Of a stretch of 64,000 nt of DNA, positions 47,009 through 59,521 are shown piece after piece. Made by a program: the position numbers and the translations under genes. Each line of letters opens with the position of its first letter. Position 1 is the first letter of the stretch. The stretch lies in assembly GCA_003667245.1 (NCBI GenBank), contig RCNN01000089.1:49011-113010 (forward strand), written 5' to 3'. The DNA comes from Heterostelium multicystogenum. Taxonomy: Eukaryota; Evosea; Eumycetozoa; Acytosteliales; Acytosteliaceae. The notes under the pieces are model-generated. The model was not told the DNA's origin. It was given only the letters and a program-made list of their open reading frames with translations, and ran no database searches.

Positions 47009-48922
47009 ATGGATTCAAATACTACTTTTGAAACCAACAGCAACAAAATTAGCAATAGCCATAAAAGGAGTAAAACCAACAACAGTCAAACACAATGTAT
47101 ACATCATAAAAAGAAATTCAAGTTTATATGCCTCAACTGCAATGAAGTGCTGTGTTCCAGTTGCATCATCGAACCTCCCCACCGTGGCCACACTTTTGAC
47201 GATACAAACAGCATTGCAACATCTCTTTACAATAATAATTCGACTGGCAGTAGCAACAATAACAACAACGGTAGTCCAAACAATGGCGGCAACCACTACT
47301 CACAAAGACTCTCACACCTCTGGCTACGAATGAAGCAACTCGGAGATGACTATGAGACGTTCATGGCAACTGAACAGAAGATTAGTGAATTCTATCGCAT
47401 TCTCCACGAATTTCTAAGACTCGAGGAACAAAAGACAAAAAAGCCAATTAAACAGCAACGTGAAATCACAGAAAAAACAATAGAGTCTATTCTCAACGAG
47501 ATCAAATCAATCAATGATATCATAATGGATTTACAATTGATGTGCAATCAAATAGCATCTGACTCCGAGACTGAAGACCATGTAAACAGTAAAAAGAAAC
47601 AAAAGCTACACCATAACCAAGATAGCATTAGTAATAACAACAACAATGATAATAGTAACAACAATAATAATAATAACAATAACCAAGATTTAGCTAAAGA
47701 AGATGTTACATCAGAATCATCAAAATCAAACAATGATTCAAATATTTTCAATGAAGCAGACAGTGATAATCCTATATTAAATAATTTAGCATCACCATCA
47801 ACCAATTTCACGAATGATGATGTCAATGTAATCAGTATTAGTACCATTATAAAATCAGTGAAATCCACCGACAGCTACGAGAAGTTTATTTACGATAATC
47901 AATTGATTTTTGGTGGCAATCCAACAAAATACAGTAAACAAGCATTGCTTTCAAAGATTCAGCAGTATTCAATCGCCTACAAGAACATTGACTACAAGAG
48001 TCCACTCAACTTTGAAATCATATTCGATAATGACAAGCTCATCACTCTGAAAGAACAAATCCAGTCAATCTATGAATTGGTTGACAAGAATTCCAGTCGT
48101 TCTCTAAAGATTTTCTCAGTTGGAAAGGAAGGAAGTTATATTTTTGATCCTTCTTGCACCGCATGGAGCAAGATAGATAGTGATACGATAGAACGCAAGG
48201 TAACCCTCAACTCTGTTGTCTCAGCTGGTGAGCATGTGTACATTTTTGGTGGAACCACTGGTGACAGGTCACCAACTTACTCGCGCTACTCACTCAACAC
48301 AAACAAGTGGTCATCTGCAGAGATTACTCCGCTCAAGGGATCTTCGCTTCTTTCTGTCTGCTATGATGGTGCCAACTCAATCTACCTTGTCGGATGCAGC
48401 TTAGATTCATTTGACAGTCCTTCATTCGTTCACCGATTCGACATTCCCACACAGAAATTCATTAAACTAGCTGACATCAAAAGGACTGCAAATGCCTGCA
48501 TGACATTTTATTATAACAACCATATCTATATCTTCAATGGACTCAATCAACAAAAATCAATCCTCACATTCGATGTACGACAAACAACCAATGAAACCAA
48601 AGAGTTTATGCCCGATATTGGATTCAAGAGTCCGATCGTATCTAGTTGCTACGACCACAACTTCATTTACATACTTGAAAGAAACTACCGTTTCTACAGA
48701 GTTTCTCTCATAACTAAAGAAACCACCGAGCTAAAGTCACTAGCATTTAAAGTTAACAGACAAGTATCAATGTTGATCATCGATTCAATACTTTATCTCA
48801 TTGGAGGAAATATGAGTGGAAACTACAAATACTCTTTGGACACCAACGAATGGGAGCTTTTAAATGATAATGATAAAGTTGACAGATTTTGGTATGGTGC
48901 CTGTATAGTCAAATTAAAATAA
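47009..48922 (+). CDS. B-box zinc finger/Kelch-like propeller protein
   Basis: A single intact frame of 637 codons. Residues about 30-66 form a B-box zinc finger: C-x2-H pattern at CIHHKKKFKFICLNC, then CSSC and the closing H in PPHRGHTF. A helical coiled region (about 100-185) follows, then an Asn-rich spacer with long Asn runs (about 205-235). The last 270 residues have repeated strand pairs such as HVYIFGG, SIYLVG, HIYIFNG and ILYLIGG, indicating a degenerate Kelch propeller. This plan recurs in dictyostelids, where such proteins form large families without a RING domain. A protein-interaction role is likely; no enzymatic residues are visible. Confidence 0.87.
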   Translation: MDSNTTFETNSNKISNSHKRSKTNNSQTQCIHHKKKFKFICLNCNEVLCSSCIIEPPHRGHTFDDTNSIATSLYNNNSTGSSNNNNNGSPNNGGNHYSQRLSHLWLRMKQLGDDYETFMATEQKISEFYRILHEFLRLEEQKTKKPIKQQREITEKTIESILNEIKSINDIIMDLQLMCNQIASDSETEDHVNSKKKQKLHHNQDSISNNNNNDNSNNNNNNNNNQDLAKEDVTSESSKSNNDSNIFNEADSDNPILNNLASPSTNFTNDDVNVISISTIIKSVKSTDSYEKFIYDNQLIFGGNPTKYSKQALLSKIQQYSIAYKNIDYKSPLNFEIIFDNDKLITLKEQIQSIYELVDKNSSRSLKIFSVGKEGSYIFDPSCTAWSKIDSDTIERKVTLNSVVSAGEHVYIFGGTTGDRSPTYSRYSLNTNKWSSAEITPLKGSSLLSVCYDGANSIYLVGCSLDSFDSPSFVHRFDIPTQKFIKLADIKRTANACMTFYYNNHIYIFNGLNQQKSILTFDVRQTTNETKEFMPDIGFKSPIVSSCYDHNFIYILERNYRFYRVSLITKETTELKSLAFKVNRQVSMLIIDSILYLIGGNMSGNYKYSLDTNEWELLNDNDKVDRFWYGACIVKLK

Positions 48923-49054
48923 ACTACATAATAATTACAACTTGTAAAGTGGCTACAAGCTTTAATGAAATTTTCTGTTTACTTGTTGTCTATTATGATT
49001 AGTATCGAATTAAATGTACAAATATTAAAGTTGCAATTAGATCTATCTACTTGT
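48923..49054. other. Convergent gap
   Basis: Short AT-rich stretch shared by the 3' ends of the B-box/Kelch gene and the FBXO3-like gene. Confidence 0.5.
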
Positions 49055-50377
49055 TTAGTGTTGGGATACATCCAGGTGGAATGGTGGAATAATCACACTC
49101 ACTATGTTTGAACCATTCTTGGTTGGGTTCAGAGGTCTAAAGTTGAAATAGCCAGACATATGACATCCGGTCGGTAAAGAGGAATTGCTTCTGCTGCAAT
49201 ATTCAAAAGTTACACCGGGTTTAAGTATGGGGTACTCACCAATCACTCCATCTCCATCAACAGTTTCAGTGGAAGTTGGTGTAACTATATCCCAATGTCT
49301 GGAAATTAGTTGTGCTGAGTAGCTTGGATCTTCATCTTTTTCCATCCACATTGTAATCCTGTAAAAGAATGTGTAATAATTTGATCCTCTTTCCTCTGGA
49401 ACATAGACGGCACTACCTTTAATCCATATTCCATGGGTCTTTTCTTGTGAGATGAAATTTGAGTACTCTGGATAACGTGAGATGACATTATTACGAAGTG
49501 TCAAGACTTTGGTTTCCAATCGGGTAATATGTTGCTCCAAGAACTCTGAAAAGCTGTTTGCGACCACACATGGAGAAAGACAAGCTAGAACTACGTTTCC
49601 AAACTTGAATTCTTTGTAACCAGCATCACCATTAATCACCAAATAATAGCAACGCTCGGTGGCTACAGAATAAGCTATTGGCCAAAAGTTTGTATGTTTT
49701 TGACCATAGTGAGCATATTTTTGTCCATATAATTCGCTGGAATTCTCATAGGACAGTAAAATGATATTGGTCTTGAAATCATATGCTTCTAATGTACCAA
49801 ATAGTCCAAATTCCGTGGATTTGTACTGTCCATTATATATAAGTAGCGATGCAATGTAGTCTCGGGGAAACAAAAGGGTCTTGGGAGTAGTTGAGTTTGG
49901 GTTTAATTCGGGATTGTAGCGCAGTGAAGGTCTATGTAATGTACTTTCATGGACTATAATGGTTGTTGTTGCATCACTTCCAAACTTCACAACTTTGTCA
50001 TTTATGGGTGGCTTAAAAGACTTCATTAGATATTTGTTTTGATTGTTTTCATCAGCCCATTTCTCCAATCTTGTCCATATCGCACGCATCTTGAGGAAAC
50101 TATCTCCTGCAACTCTGGAGATTCTGTGATGTAGAAATGCATAAAGTTTGAACGGAGTATAGTTTAAGTCAGACTGCTCATCTACATATTTTGCAAGCAA
50201 TGCATTATACGTATCACCAAAGTCATCCAACAACAAGTTATCCCATCTCAACTTGGTTTGTGCATCGATTTCGCTTGAGGTCTGAGACAATCTGCATATT
50301 TCACCATGACCTAAAAAAGACAGAATATGTTGAATTGTTTCATTAGGAATTGTCTCGAAGTAATTGAATTCATCCAT
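49055..50377 (-). CDS. FBXO3-like F-box protein with SUKH-like and ApaG domains
   Basis: A single intact frame of 440 codons. Residues about 8-50 are an F-box (IPNETIQHILSFLGHGEICRLSQTSSEI, then LRWDNLL). The middle third (about 75-270) reads like the SMI1/KNR4 (SUKH) fold, with LLIYNGQ and LFGTLEAYD. Residues about 310-435 form an ApaG domain: HGIWIKGSAVYVPEE, a strand ending SRHWDIV, the Gly loop VDGDGVIGEYPILKPG, and CHMSGYFNFRPL. The same three-domain order is known in animal FBXO3 and plant SKIP16, which act as SCF ubiquitin ligase adaptors. No frameshift. The substrate here is unknown. Confidence 0.9.
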   Translation of the reverse strand: MDEFNYFETIPNETIQHILSFLGHGEICRLSQTSSEIDAQTKLRWDNLLLDDFGDTYNALLAKYVDEQSDLNYTPFKLYAFLHHRISRVAGDSFLKMRAIWTRLEKWADENNQNKYLMKSFKPPINDKVVKFGSDATTTIIVHESTLHRPSLRYNPELNPNSTTPKTLLFPRDYIASLLIYNGQYKSTEFGLFGTLEAYDFKTNIILLSYENSSELYGQKYAHYGQKHTNFWPIAYSVATERCYYLVINGDAGYKEFKFGNVVLACLSPCVVANSFSEFLEQHITRLETKVLTLRNNVISRYPEYSNFISQEKTHGIWIKGSAVYVPEERGSNYYTFFYRITMWMEKDEDPSYSAQLISRHWDIVTPTSTETVDGDGVIGEYPILKPGVTFEYCSRSNSSLPTGCHMSGYFNFRPLNPTKNGSNIVSVIIPPFHLDVSQH

Positions 50378-50783
50378 CTTTCAATCACTGATTAAATAAA
50401 TATATATACAACAATGAATATGATATGAATGAATGCATGAATGAAAATCAAACATTAACCTAAAATTTAGGGTTAATTGCGGAGTGAAGGAACTCCACAC
50501 TTTGAATTAAAAAAAAAATATAAAAAATAAAAGTTTTTGATTTTTATTATTTTTTCCAACAAAGCACCCTAGGGAAGAGCTAATAGTTAACATACAAATT
50601 GATCAATCATATAGAAACAATCGACTAAAGTCCAATTGTAGTGTGATCGTTCTATTTGGAAACTGATATTTACACCACACCCACTGTTATAGTATAAAGA
50701 TACAAAGAAATACCCTTTATTTAGATGATGATTTTTAATAATCAGTTTTGATTTAAGTTGGAAAATGAATGAATTCATGTATT
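50378..50783. other. Intergenic region
   Basis: AT-rich gap between the FBXO3-like promoter and the 3' end of the GST gene. An 81-codon minus-strand frame from 50832 to 50587 overlaps the GST 3' end and is not called. Confidence 0.45.
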
Positions 50784-51599
50784 TTAGGCAGTGGTAGTTG
50801 GAGTTGATCTTCCATCTTGTCCGAACATCCATTTACGCTCCTCCTCGGTTGGAGGCACTGGTGGTGACCTCTTCAACTCCTCATCCATCTCTGTGACTTT
50901 CTTGTCAACAGATGGAATAGCTCTTACTCTCTCAATATCTGTTCAAGTTAGGTATCTCTTCAGCTGATAACCCTGGAAGGAGTTTGAGATGTCTTGCCCA
51001 AGGAAAGATTGGCCTTAATTTAAATTAGCTTGATTAGTCCAAGATGATGTTAAACAATTCTATATAAAATTTGTACCTACCATATCGGCAATGGTGTAGA
51101 CATTTCCAACGACGAATGAGTGTCCAATTGCTTCTCCAAAACCAAAAATAATCTTGTAGTTTCAATGAGGTATCTTTCGATGGCATATGGGTACTTCTCA
51201 GTAGCATAATGGGCAAAATGATAGTATTGTCCAAACATTGGGCCAAGGTTTGCCATCTGCCAAAAGACCCAATTCATCACTTCAGTGTGTTCTTTTATGT
51301 CAGTCACTTGATTTGGAAGATATTTTCCTTTTCCATATCTGGTTGCCAAATATTGAAGAATATTACCAGATTCAAAGATGGTAAGGCTACCTGGCACGTT
51401 GTGGTCAACTAAAACAGGGATTTTACAGTTGGGATTGATCTTTCTAAAGGACTCGGCATATTGTTCTCCCTTTCTTGGTATTGACCAAATGGAATTCATA
51501 GGGAAGATTCATTTCCAAGAGAGCCAATTCAACTTTTAAAACATTTGGTGAACGTGCACCATAGAGCTCAAATTGAAAATTAGTAGTTTTGGTATCCAT
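50784..51599 (-). CDS. Glutathione S-transferase (Ure2/YfcG-like class), with frameshifts
   Basis: ATG at 51599 starts FQFELYGARSPNVLKVELAL, the thioredoxin-like N-domain. The glutathione-binding blocks CKIPVLVDH and TIFESGNILQYLATRYG (Glu-Ser pair) follow. The helical C-domain has VMNWVFWQMANLGPMFGQYYHF and YTIADM. An intron with a gtaggt donor lies at about 51078-51014, and the last exon reads IFPWARHLKLLPGL to a C-terminal tail ending at 50784. The MANLGPM.GQ block is typical of the Ure2/YfcG (nu) class. Four one-base shifts are needed (near 51472, 51117, 51010 and 50935), two in short repeats. The dense shifts with conserved motifs suggest sequence error, but decay is not excluded. Confidence 0.8.
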
Positions 51600-52603
51600 A
51601 ATTTATTTAGAAATATTTATTTATCTGATAATTTGATATTTTCTTGATTATAAAATTAAATTGTGATGTAGATTTCTGAACTATTTATATTAGACAAACT
51701 CACCCATGAGGTCAAACAATCACAATGGTAACGAAATAACGGTTCAAATACATCAGGATTAAACTTGGCCCTACGTACTTCTCAAAATAACCGGAAGATT
51801 CTAGAATGTCCATAGAACACAAATTATAATTGTAAACAATTAACTGAATCTAATCAAACATAAATTAAATTTTCAGAATAGAGTTTGTGAACAATCTCCA
51901 TTATAAATTTCATTCTGATATTTTGGTATTGGTAAATTTATGACCCCTTCCTTTGATTTTTAGACCAAATTCATTTGAAATGTGGGAACCATAAATACAT
52001 TTTATGATTGCTTTTCACCCAACATTTGATTATTGTAAAATCATGATGTGAACTTAGTACACTAAATCCAAGCTTGGGTCTGTTTGTCTCAAACTTTGAA
52101 ATGACATATTTCGAAGTGAACACTTTAGAAAGGAAGGTTCTCATCTTAATACCTAATAATAACGTTGATTAAATACTTTTTCCTTTTTGAAAACCAATAA
52201 TTTAAATTGATATAGTGGAGAGCACAACCTTCGAATTGGAAAGTTGAATTTCATAGAGAATCACTAGTTGCTCAATTTCTTGACATATACTCTCAACACG
52301 GTGGATTGATATTGATACAGTTGTGAGTGATTCACAAATGGCTTTCGATGTGGTAATCTGGCAAAGCCCTGACTTTTAAAGTTTCAACTTTTTGACCCAA
52401 TCTTGCTTCTAGTTTAGCGATAGTATATAAATATATATATTACCACACTTTATATAACATACATTGTTCACACTTTGTAATTATCATATTTATTCTGTTG
52501 GTTCAAATCTTATGATTACACCATACTTAATTATCCAAAATTAAATAAAAATTTCATGATTTTACTTGTTATTTGATAAATTAGTTGTATTGGTGTGTGA
52601 GAT
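51600..52603. other. Intergenic region
   Basis: About 1 kb of AT-rich DNA upstream of the GST gene and downstream of the WRKY gene. I see no ORF, repeat or RNA gene. Confidence 0.5.
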
Positions 52604-55600
52604 TTAATCGGATGTTGAAGACGAATTTGGTGACTCTGGTACCATCAATGATTCATCGGACTCATTACTCTTTGAATTGTTGTTAGGCTGGTTATTGTGG
52701 TTGTTGCTTGATGAGTCTTTTTTTTTTCTCTTTTTAAGGTCATTATCTCTGATTGGAGCGTCGTGGGTGTGTCTTCCATTGTAGGTATTGATAACCTTCT
52801 TGTCGCCCTGCTGTACGACCTGTTTCTTAACATTGCAACCGGGTTCGGCACACTTGAAATAGCTTTTTGGGAATGGACTACCCTTTACAGCCTTTTGGCC
52901 ATATTTCCTCCAATTGAAGCCGTCATCTAAATGATCAACCATTGAGGTTGTTTCAATAACTAATTTCAAAGTATTGTTTTTACCTCCTCCGCTTCCTACA
53001 TTGTGATGAATAGTGTTTTCATTGGTGGAACTTGGATGTGATGATGAATTAGGTCTCTCTTGTTTATCATAACAATAGCTATTATCTATAGTATTGCTAT
53101 TCTTGTTGTCAGTGTTGTTTGGCTCACTTTTGATTTCGACTCGCTTTTCACTATATACATGTTGTTCTACTTTTAATTGATTACTATCATCACAGTGATT
53201 GTTTTCCAAAGTTGGATGTGAATCAACAGGATTGGATACTGTTACATTATGAGCGCTACTTCCACTTGTTGAGGTGGTGGTTTCATTTGAAACATCTTTT
53301 TCAGTCATTACTACATCACCATCCTTTTTAGTAGTTGTTGTTGATGCTGTTGTTGATATTGTTGTGGTTGTTGTTGTTGTAGTTGAATTGTTATTATTTT
53401 GTACAGTTTGTTGTTGACTTTGTGTAATCATTGGACTTTCATCTTCAAATTTAGTATCATTTTCATTTTTGCTGCTATGTATGATTTTGATCAGGTTAGA
53501 TATTGTAAATTGCCAAAAAAAAATGTATGTAGATTTTGCTTACCGTAATTAAACCTTCTGAAATAACGGATTTCTTAAAAGAAACTTGGTCACTGACATT
53601 CACTCTTGTGGTTTGGGGTGATTCATGATTATGCTCACCCTTGTATATTACATGGGTCAATGTGTCATCACTAGAGGATCTACGTTCCATTTGCTTCTTG
53701 ACAGTACAGCCAGGGTAGGTGCATTTGTAGTAGCTTCTAGGGAAGTGGGTGCCTTTAACATTCTTTTGGCCATATTTACGCCACTGGTAGCCATCTGAAG
53801 AAATCGTACAGTGATATTGGTTGGACTTTTTACTGTTTCCATGTATGTTGGCCATCATTAGTTGGAGATAATGGTTGTGATTGTGATTGTGAATGTTTTG
53901 AAGATTTGGACTTCTTCTCAACTATTGATGAAGACTGAGATTGTGATTTGTTGAATTGAATCGTTGGTTTAACACCATTGCTTGGTTTAATATAAAGTGG
54001 AAGTAAATTGTGATTTAATTTTGATGCTGATGATACCGTTTGATTTGTGGATGACGTTGTTGTGGTCGTCGTTGTAGTTGAAATTGAAGAAAATGATTTG
54101 GGATTGGAAATGGGTGATGATGATGCTGATGATGAATTTGAAGAGGAAATATTGTTATTGTTGGTGTTGTTTAATGTTGAAAGAGGTGCACTTGGAATTT
54201 GTGAGGTTGAAGGAGTTGAAGAAATCAGTGGGGAAGTTAATGGTGAGGTGTGATAGGGCGATAAAGGTGACTGAGGTGACTGGTGAATTGGTTGTAGCTG
54301 CAGTGGCGGATGTGATTGTTGATAAATAGATGGAGAGAGAGCTCCTTTAGATGGCGATGAGGATGGTGATGGTTTTGAATAGATTGGTATTGGTTTGGAG
54401 ATGTGGTGGTTATTTCCACTGCTAAAAGACGGTAGTTTCTCGACGAATTTTGGATAGCTTCGAGGAGTTGTTTTGGTTGTTTGAGTGATGATTATTAGAA
54501 GGAATTGGATAGGATGTTGTCGATTCGATCTGAAGTATTTTGGCAGATGTTAATAAAGATGATTGGTGATTTGATGACAGGGGTTTGGTAGAAGGTGAAA
54601 GTTTAAGTGATGAATCAATATCGATTTCTCTGTAATGATTGTAGCCTGTAGACATTGGTGAATCCAGTTGCATTTGATTCGGTGACATTGATGCTCTTTG
54701 TGGTGAAAGTGACATTAAATAATGCTGTTGGTAAGCTTGTGATGGTTTACTTTGTTTTTGTGGTGATGAAGATATGATCATGTCTATTGAATTCTTCCTT
54801 GACTTTTCATAATGCTGCTGTTGTTGTTGTTGTTGTTGATGAACCTGGTGTTGGTGTGGCATCAACAGATCTCTGTCATAGTCTCGCAGGTCGTTATCTC
54901 CATAGGTTGAATGAATTGGAAGCGGCAAGTCTTCGTCATCTTCGTCATCGATCACCTCAATATCATCGTCATCGTCTTCCATATCGCTGTAGTGCAATCC
55001 ACTGTTGTGGTGATACTGAGCATGATGGGTACCATGTTTATTATTTTGGCCATAGGGATGATGACGCAGTGGACTTCCACTGATTGATTTATTTTGCGGA
55101 GACGTAGTAGCTACTGGAGAGTTTAATAGACTTGGTATATTTATACTACTCGAAGTGGAGTGATTCTTGTTATTGCTACTGTGATTATGGCTATTGTTGC
55201 TCTGAGTGTAGATGTCTCTCAAATGATTGCTTTTATCAGGTGACAAAGACGGTTGATCATGGCTGTGGTTATTGTTGCTGTATGTTGCTGGATAGCTGCC
55301 ACTGCCATTGGCTGAGCCTGAACTTCTGGATTGATTCTGTAGTTGCTGCTGCTGCTGTGAATATGGATGGCCACTCAGTTGTTGCTGCTGCAACTTGTGG
55401 TAGAATACAATCTTTCCATCGTTGCTCTTAGCAGAAGCATCAGGAGTTTGCTCGACCAGCGCCTTCAGGAACGATGACAAATTCATCTGATTCGCCGTGG
55501 CTGTACTTCCAGCATTTTGATTCTGTTGATTGTGGTGTTGGTTTTGGTGGTTTTGGTGATGCTGGTGGTGGTTGTGAGGCTGATAAGGTGATGAAGGACC

Positions 55601-55609
55601 TGCACCCAT
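52604..55609 (-). CDS. wrky1: WRKY transcription factor with two WRKY domains
   Basis: Start ATG 55609. The N-terminal 600 residues or so are low complexity (Gln/His/Asn/Ser-rich, an acidic run near 54960). Two WRKY domains follow. Domain 1 has WRKYGQK at 53783-53763 and zinc ligands CTYPGC...HNH. Domain 2 has WRKYGQK at 52912-52892 and CAEPGC...HTH. This is the arrangement of group I WRKY factors, which bind W-box DNA (TTGAC core) in the nucleus. A gtaagc...catag intron (about 53543-53476) lies between them. Frame shifts of one base occur near 54420, near 53860 and in an A5 run at the exon after the intron. The C-tail is basic (KKRKKKD) and acidic-Ser-rich. Confidence 0.9.
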
Positions 55610-56640
55610 CTTTTCGCCCTCCTATTTCATTAAATTAATATTAATCAATAATTAATAATAATATTTAATAAATCTATCTAATATTAGTTGTTGTTGTTGT
55701 TGTTGTTTCTATTTATATTATTATTATTATTATTATTATTATTGTTATTATTAATAAAATAAAATGATAGTTTGGTTTGGTGGTTTTTTAAAAAAAATTA
55801 ATAAAAGTATGACTATAATATATAGTAGAATATAGTGTAGTATAGTATAGAAAAGATAGTATAGGATACTACTACTATGTATGGGCATGCACTACAAGTA
55901 TATTATTAATTTTTATTAAAATTGAATTATTTTTGTCATTTGAAAATGAAACAGCAAAGGAATAATTGGCAATGAGATTTTAAAAACAAATTTGAAAAAA
56001 ATAAAGTTTGCCAACAACAACACAATAAAAAAAGAAAACCACACACAGTTATTAATAATTAATTTCCGAATTAAAAATAAGCTCAAACACAACAACAACA
56101 ATGGAGTAGGTTCCAATTCTATTTTCCAATTAAGTATTATTGTTTGTGCCAAAGTCTTATTTTTTTACTTTTCTAAAAATCTATAAAATATATCTAACTT
56201 TCACAATAATTATTATAGTTTTGATTTTGTTGTGGTGTTTTATTTTTTTGATTGAAAATATAAATTAAATATATATTACAAGACCATTAATATATGAATG
56301 GGAGAAAGAAATGAAAAGAGATAAGGTAGAATACAAGGAACAAGGTGGATTATGATATTTATATTATATTATACTTGTTTTAAAATTTGGAATAAATAAT
56401 TTATTGTTGATATTTTTGTATTATTTTGATAATAAGGGATCTATCTGTATATTATTAATTGTTGTCCAAATTAATTTATAAATTGTTCTATGTTTTATGT
56501 TTTAATGTTGTTATTGTAGTTGATGTTGTAATAGATAATATTATCATTGTCATATTTGTTTGTTCAAATTCAACATTTAACAATTATAAATATTATATTT
56601 GAATATGATAAATATATTATTATTATATCATTATAATATG

Positions 56641-56671
<31 letters not shown>

Positions 56672-59521
56672 TGTAGTAGTACATACAATAGAATAGAATA
56701 TGCAAGTTCGATTCAAACCAGTCAATAAGACAATCAGTCAGTCAGTAAGGTCAGTCAGCTAGCAATTAAGTTCACTTCAACTCAATTCAATTCAACTTAG
56801 ATCAATTCAATTCAATTCAGCTCAGTTCTACTACTTCTATTTCTACTATTAATTATATTATTAATGTATCTACTTTACTACAACAGGTATTATTATTATT
56901 ATTCAATGGATAGATAGTAGTGGTAGTATTACCCCTATTTGGTAGACTAACTTTATGATATTTAGAATGAGATTAATAATTTGTTATGTTCACATTGGCT
57001 GAGCTATAATTATTGTTGTTGGTGTTATTGCTAATTTACTCACTCAAGTAAATCAGCACGACAATAACAAACAACAGAGTAACAAACAACATATGAAAGA
57101 TACGAAAAGAGTTGTTTTAAATGTATTAGCTTGTTTATTGCAGGTCAGCAACAAACATCAACAGCTACAGCTACAATGACTACTTTCTTCTTGTACTAAT
57201 TCACCATATCATATAATTAATGTGATTAAATAGTAGTAAATAAGAATATGATGTAATGTGATAAACTGTATTCTAACTGTGATGCACTATACACTTTAAT
57301 AATTAATCTTATCTTTACTTCTAATATAAAATGAAGTTTGCATATGTAAATCAAAAAAATATTTGAAGCGTGTGGAGGTGGGTTGTGGTTTGTTGTTGGG
57401 TATAGCTATGGGTTACTCTGACTGAATTTGAACAACACTGAGTTATGAATTCATTTTTACACACAGCCATATGTCTGTACAAACACTTTAACAACAATAT
57501 TTTGTAGTTGTAGTAACACTACTCCACTGCTACTACTTGTTGTCTCTCTTTTTAAATAAAATAAACACCTTCTGAAAATGATTATAGTCCAGCTGCTGCA
57601 TCAATCTTCAATGATCATTTAATTATTGATAGTGATTATTATGATTTGCTGTTTACTATTGCTCTTGCTCTTGCTCTTGTTCCATTTGATTGTCAACTCA
57701 AGTAGCAATAGTAATATTCATTTTTGTTTGGCAGCAAGTAAGTCGAATATGATGATATCATAAGATAATCACCAACATGCATGTTGCTTTTGCTACCATT
57801 GTTTAGAAAATTGACCAGGGTAATAAATACCCTCTATTAATACAATATCTTTCCAAACTAATAATCTTGTCTTGTAGATCATATGTCTTCTTCCTCCTTC
57901 CAAATTCTCCCAACATATATAATGCAAAATATAGACAGTACATCAATAAACCATTACTCACCTGTATCTAGATACTACTACTATTTAAGTTGAAATCTCT
58001 AAATCTTGAACTCTGAGCTGCTTTGATGTTTGGCTGCTGATTACTTCCTTAATGAACTAATTATCCAATAATTATTGTAATAATATGTATTATGTTTTAA
58101 ATATTGTAAATATAAGAATGAGAATGTGTGTTTGACTTTTTTTTAATGAAGTTTGACTGATCTCCCCTAATTCTACTGACAATGATGATGGTTGATTTGA
58201 TATGTAAAGTGTGGTAGGTTACTTGGTTACTTGGTTACTTGGTTACTTGGTTGGTTGCTTCACATCTGCTGAATAAATAAATAAATAATAAAATATCAAA
58301 AATATTATAAAACAAAGTAACTTATAGGTGTTGTTATATGGGGTGATGTATTAACTGTGCGTGTTTTGTACTACTTGTGTGGTGTTGTTTTTGCTGTGAA
58401 TTGATTGATTGTGGTCAAAGAGTGTTATTAAAGAGGAGTACTAACTTCTATCTTTCTTTTAAAACGTTAAACTGGACTACCTCACTACTACTACTAACAA
58501 AAATCAATCTTCAGAATAGAAAACAAATGTTTCAGTTGAACTTTGTTATAAACAATATTTTGAAGACAATGATACCAAACTTCATATAATTAATTGGTTG
58601 ATTTAATTAATTAAACTCATTTGCTTTGCTTTGCTTATCACTGATTTACTTTTTAATTTTTTATTCTCAACTTTTAAAAGATTAAAAATCTTCAAGTGTA
58701 AAAAAAATAAAATTGATGTAGATCAATTTTCAAAATAAAGGGAATTCATAAAATATTTATGTCCAGACTAAAAGTTAACTTTAAAATATCTTCAAGAATA
58801 TAATATATTCTTATGTTATGGATTTATTTAAAGAGAATTATGTTAAATAAATAAAGTTTTGATGTATATTTACTTTACCCAGGGAATGATTATAAAATTT
58901 AGTTCTCATCATTATGTAAATCAAATGAATTTATAGATAGTAGCATATGATGACCCATTTTTTAATATTCAAAGTATCTAATTAGAAACCCTCCAACTAC
59001 TATAAATGATGTAAAATCAAAAAAAAATCCCAACAACTTTTAAAAAACCTTTTGGATATTTGTAACAACATCCCAAACTGCAAATACAAATTCAAATTTT
59101 TACAAATTTAATTAAAGTTAATTTTTAAGGTTAGTTGGAGGGTACACTCTTTACATCATGATAAGCTTTCTGCAATTGATCAACAAATTTATCAACCCAC
59201 TACTTTTTTTTTTTGATTTAAAAGTAATGGGTTTTTGCTATAAATCTCAATGATTTTAGAAGAAAATCAAACACTGTTCGGTCACCTTGTCAACAATCAA
59301 TCAATGAATCATTCTCATCAAATTCCTAAAACCTTTTCATACAACCATTCATTTCATCTACATATTCAGTTATTTTTAGATATATAACCTATTTAATTTA
59401 CAACCTATTTATATTTTTTAAAGAGGCTAGTTTCTTAATTTATCTATCTGTGTTGTAATATTATACTTATTAAACCTTCACTTCTCAAAATATACTCTTT
59501 TCTTTACTTCACAATTAAGAA
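55610..59521. other. Long intergenic region, probable WRKY upstream region
   Basis: About 3.9 kb without a supportable gene between two divergent genes. It is rich in simple repeats: TTG repeats near 55686-55706, ATT repeats near 55715-55745 and 56642-56672, gctctt repeats near 57660-57680, and ggttactt units at 58217-58248. A frame at 58377-58589 has a low-complexity translation and is not called. Long upstream regions are common for regulated developmental genes, so enhancers for the WRKY gene may lie here. Confidence 0.5.
58217..58257. repeat. GGTTACTT tandem repeat
   Basis: Four perfect head-to-tail GGTTACTT units, followed by a degenerate ggttggtt. Ordinary microsatellite-like sequence in AT-rich intergenic DNA. 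Confidence 0.9.

Noticed and set aside
54047..55431. Plus-strand frames opposite the WRKY gene rich in Val, Glu and Cys
   Set aside because: Shadows of Gln/His/Ser-rich low-complexity coding sequence.
55715..55745. ATT repeats considered as a CRISPR-like array
   Set aside because: Uninterrupted trinucleotide microsatellite with no spacers. I see no CRISPR array anywhere in the window.
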